Shown here: in pieces, positions 1 through 8,842 of the stretch
Position numbering within the stretch: the stretch's first letter is position 1
How the letters are laid out: each line of letters opens with the position of its first letter
Assembly: GCA_039707465.1 (NCBI GenBank)
Contig: CM077652.1
Location: forward strand, 36,744,618-36,808,617
DNA: 64,000 bases
Source of the DNA: Rhabdophis nuchalis
Lineage: Eukaryota > Chordata > Lepidosauria > Squamata > Natricidae
Direction of reading: 5' to 3'
Notes under the pieces: model-generated
What the model saw: only the letters and a program-made list of their open reading frames with translations
What the model was told of the DNA's origin: nothing
Databases searched by the model: none
Translations under genes and position numbers: made by a program

Positions 1-69
1 GGGCAGCTAGCAACTATAAAGATGACGAATAAAATAATTGCAATGTTTCAGTAAAACAATGCCCTACAG

Positions 70-175
70 CAGTGTTTCTCAACTTTGGCAACTTGAAGAT
101 GTGTGAACTTCAACTCCCAGAATTCCCCAGCCAGCTTGGCTGTCTTCTTCAAGTTGCCAAGAGAGAGAAACACTG
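70..175. mobile_element. hAT MITE, palindromic family, shorter arms
   Basis: 106 bp; CAGTGTTTCTCAACTTTGGC and GAGAGAAACACTG ends; TSD CCCTACAG / CTCTAGAG (6 of 8). Confidence 0.7.
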
Positions 176-331
176 CTCTAGAGGCAGCACTTCCAGGAGA
201 ATGGCTTCCAGATGTAGGGCCATGGCGCCCTCCCTTGGCACAGCTTCTCTTACCTCTGGTCAGCCACCAAATGTCCTTCAGCATGAGACACAGATAGGGT
301 TCAGTAGACCTCAGCAATGGACCTCCTAATG

Positions 332-452
332 CAGGGATGTCCAAACTTGGGAACTTTAAGACTTGTGGACTTCAACTCCCAGAATTCCCCAGCCAGCATA
401 GCTGGGAGTTGAAGTCCACAAGTCTTAAAGTTCCCAAGTTTGGACATCCCTG
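332..452. mobile_element. Palindromic hAT MITE
   Basis: 121-bp near-perfect foldback: CAGGGATGTCCAAACTTGGG ... and its complement, exact TSD TCCTAATG (324-331, 453-460). The centre is the GGGAGTTGAAGTCC / CCAGAATTCCCC block shared by the whole family. Confidence 0.85.
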
Positions 453-2114
453 TCCTAATGCAACTGTTTGGCCTGTCCATCAGGGCCTCTTGAGGACATG
501 GGCTAATAGGTCATTTGGGTGTCTCCTTTTCTTGGACTGGACAATCGTTTGTCCAGAGTGGTACAAGGATTCCTGCTTTAGGCAGGAGATTGGACTCAAA
601 GACCTCCAAGATCCCTTCTAGCCCTAGGACTCTATGATTCTGATTCTTACTGCATCATATCGTACCAAAGTAATTCTCCTCATAGTTATTTGTCCATTTA
701 AATGGTGCAGTCAAAAGTGGGGAAGCTCTGAGTACCAAAAATTTGGGACTTTTAACTGATGAGCTTTACAGCTAATCCTTGCTGCCCTTTAACAAATACC
801 TGTGCTTTGGCTGATGGAAAAATGACATTTCATTCATTCTTAATTGTAATTATAATCCTATATTGTTAATAGGTGTGCAAAGTTGACCATTCCATGGACA
901 GAGCCTTGTCCCAAGGAACAATGGGACGTCCTGCTTTGCTGGACCACAAAATCCCAACCATTCTGGGACGGCTTGTGGTCCGAGGAGAAAAATGGAATAA
1001 TCTGACATCCCCCCAAATGCTGTCCACAGAAGAGCAAACTTTGCACATTCCTAGCTCATGTTCTTATCGTTTTCTCCTTTAATGACTCAATTAGAAAATT
1101 ACAATTCAGTAACAATTTTTGGTGAATTCCAGGGATGTTATCCTAGGAGGTTTTGGGGGGTTCTATTCAGGTTTGACAAATCCCCATGCTGTGAAATTAT
1201 ATTCCAAGCCGACACCAAATTAAGGGTTTACAACATGCCCTCAGGAGCCACGGCTGGAGACTGAACTGAAGAGCTTCTCTTGAGGAAATACGGCTTGCAG
1301 GCCTTCATTGGAGCCTTTTACACAATTGCTTTCGGAGTCTCCGATGCTGTGACATCACAGCCTCCTTAAATCTCCTACATTTTTAGCCCAACAGGAGAAA
1401 ACAGTTTTACATTTGACAGGTTCATGAAATATCCGAGTTTCTGGAAGGCTTGGTAGCCATAAAAATGGAGACGGTCAGCTCAGCCAATAGCCCAATCGGC
1501 AGACCGAAAGTGGGCTCGCTCTTGTTTAGTGTAGGGGCCCCTTCTAGAAAGTCCAATGAACCTTCCCCCAAATGCTGCAGTCAGGAGACAAGGATGGAAG
1601 AAAGGAAGCAGTTCTGGAACGCTCCATCCCATCATATTCACAGGTCAGTATTCAGTTTGCTTCACACCCCATTGATTTCCTAGGAGGAAGAGGCAACTGG
1701 CAAATGAGTCAGAGGAGCATTCGCATTGCAATCCAGTCGTGCCCAAAAGTCTTTAAAGACTTCCAAGAGGCAGGTTGTTGTATGCACTCACAGCCCATGG
1801 AAGATGCGGTGAGATCAAGTGGAAGCCTTTGGCCCCTGAAATCTGCCCCACAAGGAATAATGTACCACTCCACACATCAAAGGCCTCCAGACCTCTCTCA
1901 CGCTTGCGTGCCAGGACATCAGTAATCATCAATTCCACCATTCTCACCTGATCCAAAATCCCCGTGTCCTTTTTCGGCTGAGAATAATGCATAATGGGTA
2001 ACCGTTACTAACAGCAACCGTGAAGGAGGAGGTTTGGACTAACAGTAAACAGTTCAATTAAGTTGCTGACAGGGTTGCATCTGCCGTTAAAAAAAAGCAT
2101 GATAAGAATAATAA
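453..2114. other. Non-coding 3' flank of PRKCB
   Basis: Apart from the CR1 end at 515-648, I see no gene. At 874-1047 an 11-bp inverted repeat (TGTGCAAAGTT / AACTTTGCACA) encloses about 150 bp of unclassified sequence. Confidence 0.5.
515..648 (+). mobile_element. CR1 LINE 3' end
   Basis: Contains AGACCTCCAAGATCCCTTCTAG and ends CTCTATGATTCTGATTCT, the CR1 3' end with its ATTCTATG-like repeats. Confidence 0.65.
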
Positions 2115-2505
2115 GAAATAGTATGGAAAACAGAGATAGATGCTCATATCAGAATGCCCTTATCCGAATCACTGGTGAGACTGTATCTGGCTGATTGAGG
2201 GCATTTCTGGGTACCATACCTCAAAAGGAGATAGTGGAGCTGGAGAAGGTTCAGAGGAGGTCAAGCTAGAGGGTCAAGGAGCTGCAGCCACTTCTTTATG
2301 AGGAAAGGTGGTGTCACTTGGGGCTTTGGGGTCAAGTTAGGAGAGGAATGATTATGGTATACAAAATTATGCATGGTGTGGATAGAGTGGGCAAGGGAAG
2401 TTAGTGTATCCTTTCCCAAAGGCTACAACCAGAGAGCACCCAAGGACATTGAGATCCTGGAGAAGAGGCCATTGGAGTTGAGAGGCAGGGGTATCTAGTG
2501 TGGCA
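2115..2505 (+). mobile_element. Old CR1-like LINE 3' region
   Basis: GGAGCTGGAGAAGGTTCAGAGG, ATTATGCATGGTGTGGATAGAG and similar phrases resemble the CR1 3' coding end and UTR. Heavily mutated. Confidence 0.4.
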
Positions 2506-2524
2506 CTGCTTAGCCTTCTTAAGT

Positions 2525-2869
2525 CAGGGGTGTCAAACTCAATTTAACTGAGGGCCACATCAGGGTTGTGCTTGACCTTGGTGAGGGGCATGGGGATGTG
2601 TGTGGCCAGGATGGGCGTGGTCAGCTTGACGTCACTTGTCGAGGCTCCTGCAGCCCTCTGCCAGTGAAAACAGAGCTTGGGGAGGCTGTGCATGGCTTGC
2701 CCAGGCTCAGTTTTCAGTCGCAATGGCCTCCTGCAGCCCTCTGTCAGCAAAAACGGAGATCCCCACGCTCCGTTTTTGCTGGCAGAGGCACCGCGAGCCA
2801 ATCCTATGTTGTTTCCAGGGCAGCCCCATGGGCCAGATCTACGCACAGGCCTTGAGTTTGACACCCCTG
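2525..2869. mobile_element. hAT MITE, family CAGGGGTGTCAAACTC
   Basis: 345 bp with terminal repeats CAGGGGTGTCAAACTC / GAGTTTGACACCCCTG and exact 8-bp TSD TCTTAAGT (2517-2524, 2870-2877). No coding capacity. Confidence 0.85.
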
Positions 2870-2877
2870 TCTTAAGT

Positions 2878-5728
2878 ATATGAACCACCTCTTATTTCAG
2901 CCCTGTCTCTCTCCATTACCCACCACCTCTGGATAGCTCAATTTACATTTCCTGGCTTTCCTGGCCTACCTCTGCTTCCCCTTGCCCTCCGGAAAGGCAG
3001 CTCCCTTGGAGTAAAGTAAAGGGCAGCTTTTGGAAAGAGCCCCGGAGATCCAGCTGTATTATTTCAAGTAGCATAAAGATGTAGCTACAGAGTTGTTCAT
3101 GAGCAGGAAAGCTGCCTGAGTCTGCTGTCCCTTCAACAGCTGTGCCCACTGAAGGGTGCTTGTTTTCTGGAGTGAGGACAGAGACAGCTGTTGGCATGTC
3201 CAGCACAACACTGGCACTGAGGAAGTCATGCAGAGAAGCCACTGAGCCCCTGGTTTTGGGGAAGCGTGTCACCCAAATGAAACTTTTCTTCCCATTGCTT
3301 GGTGGTTCCAGCAGCCAGAGCTGGTCCTCGGGGCCAAAGGGTCTCACAGTAGAGGAGAGGGTTGAGTGGCAATGGGGCATGGAAAGAGGACACTATGGTG
3401 CACCAACACGAACTGATCACTGATTCAGCCCATAAACCTGCAGGGTTAGGTGAAGCCCTGAACAGACCCAACATGGTCTAATACTGCAGCAGTGTGCCAA
3501 TCCATGGTTACGACCATGTGAGTGTTAAAGCCCCCTGAGAAGAGGGCCCTTCTTGGCACTTCAGTTCCTCACCCTCTCCTAAACCTCTCTGCAGCCATTG
3601 AGGGACATGAATGACAAACGTGTAGAAACGGCTGGACCGCATTTCTCTGGGGCATCCTCACCCTGCTTGACTTTGAGATCTGGCAGCTTCTGCAGTTGTA
3701 TCTGAGCCTTTAAAGTGACCTTTCTCCACCAGGGCAACCTGAAGACATGCAGATTTTAGCTCCCAGAATTCTCTGGCCAGCAGCTCTTGTCCTGATGAAA
3801 CTGTAAGCCTCTCCTTGAGGTTTGGGGAGCCCTGGAAAGGCAGCGAAGTTCGGACAAGAGGAGCCATCATGGGATAGAGGATACCTGAGTGAAAGAGGGA
3901 GTCGTTGGGCTTTTAGCTAATGAACCTTTTTGCCTGCTCCTTTGTGCCCCAAGGCCCTGATCCAAGGATTTCTCCTGGGAAGGAAGGCGGCAGCTGAGGA
4001 AGGAGCCCACCATTCGTAAGTGCTGCCAAACACGTCCCCATTGGAACGCCTCGCCGGAGTTTCAAAATACAGCATGCTGACATTTTAATGCAAGGAAGAA
4101 TGGAAACAAGAAGCCACCCACATCCACCAAAGTGTTTTAACTCCACAGTAATATATTTGAAAATATGGTACATGCTCCCCAAATCAAGAATATCTACAGA
4201 GAAGAATTCAAGGTGGCTTCAGGCAAAAAAAATGGAACTTGTGGGGGGGGGGGGGGGAAACCACGCCCATGGGTGCTGAAGTGGCCGCAGAGCCTGGCCA
4301 ACCCCGACCGGCTTCCTGGTTCCATCAGCAGCTGGCTTCCTGCCTCTCCCAAGAGCATCTCGGAAGGAGACAGGAGGCTGGAGCTGCTCCCCTCCTCCCT
4401 TGGCAGGGTCACCTCTTTTGTTAAGAGCGGGTGGGTGGACACTGCCTGCCGAGGCCTGGCATTGCCTTTCGTTGGGCTGCACCCGTCACTCATCCCTGCA
4501 CCCCCAATTCTGAGATATTCCTACAGGTGTTCAAGTGAATGATGCCATACTTTCGTCCACGGATTATTGCCAAAGGGGGGGGGGTGCTGGGGAGATGGGC
4601 TCACGGAGTGGTCTTCGAGGGCAACTGGTTGCAAAAGGAGAGTCCCAAGACCGAAGCTGCCCTCCCAGTCCAATTTTCTGCAGTCTCCAGACTTTTGTCC
4701 AGGCCAACGTGCCGTCCTCCTCGTGGCCCATAAGTCCTCCTCCTTAACTTCCCTGGGATCAGGTTGTCCAACGTCAGGAGTTCTCTCTTGCCCTGGCCTT
4801 CACTGAGGTGGTGAAGGACCTTTTCTCCCCCTGCATAGCTTTAGGAGGAGGAGGAGGAGCAGAACAATCTTTCCAGAATATTTACAGGAAATCTATTTCT
4901 GACATACACACAAAACGAAGCCTTTGCATCAGAAGTGAACTTCAACATCAGTCAAACAAACAAACGAAACAAGAAGGCACTCTAGGAAAAACAGCCTGCA
5001 ATTTGTCATTTGGACACAACACGAATAAAAGATTATTTTCTTCTTCTTCTTCCAGAAATGCCTGCCTTCCTCTTCGGGCACGTTGGCATTTTTCAGCCAT
5101 GAAGAATGTTGGTATCAAGGAATACAAATACTGGCAAGATTCTAAAGACAGCACTTGGCGAGAACACATATGGTTTGGGGTGACCAATCGTGGAAAACGC
5201 AGATCTTGGAAAGTGTCTGTGGAGTTTCAGATGCCTGGAGAAATTAGTCAGCACCGAGATCCAGGTTCTATCAGATAAAATCATGCCAAATATGCTGCCC
5301 GTCTCCTATGAACACACTTTCTCCCATATGCTCAAGTCACCAATGAAGGAGTTGGGGTGGGTGGGATTTGGCTAATTCTTCCGAATGATTAAGACCATTT
5401 CAGCCTGGTGGAATAGGATCTTCCCCCCTCCCCCAGGAGATCAGGACCCCTCCCATCCTTTGAAAGTGGATGCTGCAAATGGTTAGAAGAGCTGAAGGTC
5501 TAGGATGGTGGCTGAGCTCTGGGGGTTGAGATTGTGTCTTCTGATCAGCTGCATTTTTTTCCTTTGAGATACACCTGTTTGTTTTAATTCTTACATTATA
5601 AACTGCCCAGAGTAACTGTGGAGTGGGGCAGCCTCAAAACTGAAAGAAATAAACAGTAACATAAACAAAAGCCAGATTTAACCAAAGACTGCAAATCACC
5701 CAAGTGACATTTAAATGCCCTCTTATTG
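2878..5728. other. Non-coding region downstream of PRKCB
   Basis: No recognisable coding sequence. Contains a palindromic-MITE fragment at 3718-3785, a poly-G run at 4243-4258, and a possible LINE tail near 5570-5665 (AATAAA on plus). It may include further PRKCB 3'UTR if the signal at 5729 is not used. Confidence 0.5.
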
Positions 5729-5734
5729 TTTATT
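5729..5734 (-). promoter_or_regulatory. Candidate poly(A) signal for the PRKCB beta-I transcript
   Basis: TTTATT on the plus strand is AATAAA in the transcript sense, about 860 nt after the beta-I stop codon. It is the only canonical signal I found in the first kilobase of the presumed 3'UTR. Downstream GU-rich context is weak, so use of this site is inference; the real 3'UTR may be longer. Confidence 0.35.
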
Positions 5735-5957
5735 GTCTCCTTTTTGCCTTCTTTTTCCTGCCCCCAAAGCAGCAGAGCCCTAAGCTACAAGACAAGGAAA
5801 CCCATCGACTGTACTCATGACAGATGGGGAGGAAATTTGGTGCTGAAGGTGCGTTCAAAGCCACTAAAGAGGGAGACAGTCATTTCAGAAACAACTTTAG
5901 GACACAAAGTTCTCCACGTCGACAGGAAGTTTGTTTCTGGCCTGAACAACAGGGGTG

Positions 5958-5959
<2 letters not shown>

Positions 5960-5989
<30 letters not shown>
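5960..5989. repeat. (GT)n microsatellite in presumed beta-I 3'UTR
   Basis: About 15 uninterrupted GT units; (AC)n in the PRKCB transcript sense, about 600 nt after the beta-I stop. Confidence 0.95.
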
Positions 5990-5991
<2 letters not shown>

Positions 5992-6483
5992 CAATGTGGT
6001 GCATAATGTAAAAGAGGGGGGCTTTGATCCCAGGGTTGTGGCCACCATGTTGACTTTTTGGATGCTTGGACACCTTGGAACAACAACCAAACAATAATAT
6101 GGGGTCACAGCTGCAGGCATCCGTGGGGAGGCTATGAAGCATGCTTAGCATTCCAAGACACAAAACGAATCAGGGTTTCAGTTTCAGAGAAATTGCAAAA
6201 TACAAAGACAGAAGTAAGTCTGGGACTTTGAGGCCAGAGTCTCGAAATCAGGCAGAAGCCCACTGGCGAGAGATTCTGAGAATGCCAGCCGCTCTTTACC
6301 TGGGACCAGTAGGGGTCCCTCTGCGGATGGATCATTTGGGCATACAAAGAGGAAGGGACACCAAAAACAATCAGCCACCTCGGCTCCTACCTGGGATCGT
6401 GTTTCACCATCAACCCCGGAAGACTCAAGAGCGTGAGAGCGTGGGGTGGGTTCAGGCATACGTGTGTGCAGGCATACGTGTGT

Positions 6484-6493
6484 CCCCCCCCCC

Positions 6494-6532
<39 letters not shown>

Positions 6533-6534
6533 AC
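6484..6534. repeat. C-run, (TC)n, (AC)n compound microsatellite in beta-I 3'UTR
   Basis: Lies 58 nt downstream of the beta-I stop; reads (GT)n(GA)nG(n) in the transcript sense. Confidence 0.95.
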
Positions 6535-6591
6535 ATGACATCCTGGAGTTCAGCCCTACAAATACAACAGTAGGAAGAGTTGCCAGGCGGC

Positions 6592-6744
6592 CTAAACGTG
6601 AATGACAAACTCGGGGTTAGTGTAGGAGAAGCCTGCAAACTCGTTCTGGTCCAAATTCATGATGAAGAGTTTGTCAGTGGGCGTGAGTTCCACCGGCTGC
6701 CTCGTGAACTCCTTGTCGAAGTTGGAAGTGTCGTGCTTGTCTTT
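6592..6744 (-). CDS. PRKCB: PRKCB beta-I specific terminal coding exon
   Basis: Encodes the last 50 residues and TAG stop of the beta-I isoform of conventional protein kinase C, a Ca2+/diacylglycerol-dependent Ser/Thr kinase of cytosol and plasma membrane. Read on the minus strand, the exon follows an acceptor ending in CAG (6745-6747) and opens with [13 protein letters not shown], continues through the turn motif (ELTPTDKL, corresponding to human Thr642) and the hydrophobic motif (FAGFSYTN, human Ser661), and ends FVIHV. Human beta-I ends FVINV, and here R-to-K and R-to-H changes sit near the exon start. The length equals the human beta-I exon. Phase 0 fits the donor at 36321-36327 exactly. 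It is the distal of two alternative ends, 11.2 kb downstream of beta-II. Confidence 0.97.
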   Translation of the reverse strand, partial: KDKHDTSNFDKEFTRQPVELTPTDKLFIMNLDQNEFAGFSYTNPEFVIHV

Positions 6745-7785
6745 CTGTTGGGTGAAAAAGCAGAAGGATTAAAAGCAGCGCAGGGGAAGGGGAGGCACAA
6801 GGAGGGGCCCCCCAGCCAAAGGGGCCGCATCGCCCAAGTGCTGGGAAAGGGTGATGGGGGGTCCCCACTGCCGTCGCCTGGCTTAGGAGCCCCTCTCCGG
6901 ATCAGTACTTACACAGAGGCTCTGCTGGTGCCAGAGGAAGCCCCCGCAAGGCTTCCACATCAGCCGGGGGCCCAACACAGAGGCGGCGGCGGTGGCAGCA
7001 GTAATGGAATAGAGGAAGGGGCTCCATTTGCTGAGTGACCCCCATCCTGCAGACGCCCTCAGCAAGTGGGGCCCTCGGGTGGACTCCCCTGCAATCCAAG
7101 CTGAGAACTGGCCGAGCTCAGGCGCAACGTGAGGAGCCACAGGGGCTGCGACGAAGACACGGCTGCTTGCCCCCCCCCTTTCAAATTCATGTGAGCCCCA
7201 GGACAAGATTGTGGGGTTCACAGGATGCGACTCTCGTGAACCAGATGCAGAGTGCAGAGATGAGCTGCTTACGTAACAGTCAGCGAAATGCCCGTTCTTT
7301 GGCGGTAAAGATACAAATCTTGCCTGCATGAGGCCAAGTCATGTGCCCTGCATCCCTGGAGAGATGTACCTCCAAGAGATTGCTCCAAGGTGATTAGATT
7401 TGAAGGCAATGGAAGAAAAAGAAAGAAACAGGAAGCCACACTAGCTTCCTTCCAGGTGAAGTAAACTGAAAGGCCAATAAAACAAAATCTGATTTATTAT
7501 CTATCCTAGTCCCCAGCATCGCATCCAAAGACCAAGAGCAGCCCTTGAGTTCCACAGGCCGATTTTCACAGGGCAACGATGAAAGGTTGACTTCCCAGCA
7601 TCCCCATGAAAGAGCCTGGAAGTTCAGCCCTCAAAAGGTTCCACCCTCTCTCAGGCCACCATGGGGGTTTCCTCCACTGAAACCCCAAAGGCTGATTTGA
7701 CTTCTGAGCCATTAACTGGGATGCAGAGACGAGAGCGGATGAGGAGGGCTCAGATGGGCTCTCTGGAGAAAGCAGAAGACTGCAA

Positions 7786-7850
7786 CGTCCCTCAACCTTG
7801 CCAACTTGAAGAGCTGTGGATTTCAAGTCCCAAGGTTGAGAAAAGCTTTG
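7786..7850. repeat. Degenerate member of the palindromic MITE family
   Basis: CCCTCAACCTTGCCAACTTGAAG ... AAGTCCCAAGGTTGAG, short and truncated. A similar arm fragment lies at 3718-3785. Confidence 0.4.
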
Positions 7851-7886
7851 GGTGCTCTTGCTTCAGTAAGGGGCTTAACCGTAGTG

Positions 7887-8138
7887 CAGGGGTCGGCAAC
7901 CTTAAACACGCAAAGAGCCACAAAGGTACTAACTGGAAGCCCCCCCCCATTCAATTCTGGAGCTGACCAGAAGTCCGGTTCACTCACCATAGAGTCTCCT
8001 CCTAGTGTGGCATCCTTTTTCCTCTGCCTGCCCTAACCGAAAGCCCTATCAATTGTGGAGCCGACCGGCCACAGGGAGCTGCAGCAGAGGGATTAAAGAG
8101 CCACATGCGGCTCCAGAGCTGCAGGTTGCTGACCCCTG
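7887..8138. mobile_element. hAT MITE, family CAGGGGTCGGCAACCT
   Basis: 252 bp, CAGGGGTCGGCAACCTTAAA to AGGTTGCTGACCCCTG; flanks CCGTAGTG / CTTTAGGG match 5 of 8. The interior has GAGCCACATGCGGCTCC. Confidence 0.7.
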
Positions 8139-8250
8139 CTTTAGGGGAAGGACTGGCAGAGCTAGTGGGAAGAGATGAAAAGAGGGACCAGTCTAGAATC
8201 ATTAGGTAGCCACAAAGACACACACACTCTCTCTATTTCTCTCTATCCCT

Positions 8251-8362
8251 TTATCTACCTACCCACCCACCTACCTACCTACCTACCTACCTACCTACCT
8301 ACCTACCTACCTACCTACCTAACTAACTAACTAACTAAATAACTAACTAACTAACTAACTAC
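8251..8362. repeat. (CTAC)n / (CTAA)n tetranucleotide microsatellite
   Basis: About 17 CTAC-type units pass into about 9 CTAA-type units. Confidence 0.95.
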
Positions 8363-8842
8363 TCTCTCTCCCTCCATCTACCTACTTTTTTTTAAATTTG
8401 CCTCTTCAAAACCTTGGTGCATCTTATACTCTGGTGCATCTTATACTCCAAAAAATATGGTAAGTCCAAACTCCCCCTTGAGTGATGTTGATCCTTATCT
8501 AATGCTAACCAAGTGCTGAAGATCCCTGTGCATAAGCTTTTAGCAAGGGATCAGTTAAATTGCAGGAAGCTGGCAGGAAGTTACCTTGGCTAATGACTGT
8601 CAGAATCAGCAACCTGGAGTGCAGGGGTGCCCTTGCTAAGTGATGTGGTTGTGCTTTAGGATCTCATCACTTAGCAATGGGAATTCTGGGCTTCAACTGC
8701 CATACAGGGAGTCCAGAACGCCCTGTATTACCCCTGAGGGGCCTTGTTCTGGTGCCTTGATGTACTGAGACCCTCCGGGAAGTGAAGGAGCAGAAACTGG
8801 GCCAGGAGCCCTGGTGGAGAAAAGCAAGGAGCTTGACTGATC

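Noticed and set aside
6141..7331. Several 100-150-codon frames overlapping the beta-I exon on plus and minus
   Set aside because: They are shadow frames or read through the exon into intron; only 6592-6744 on minus fits the splice structure and protein.
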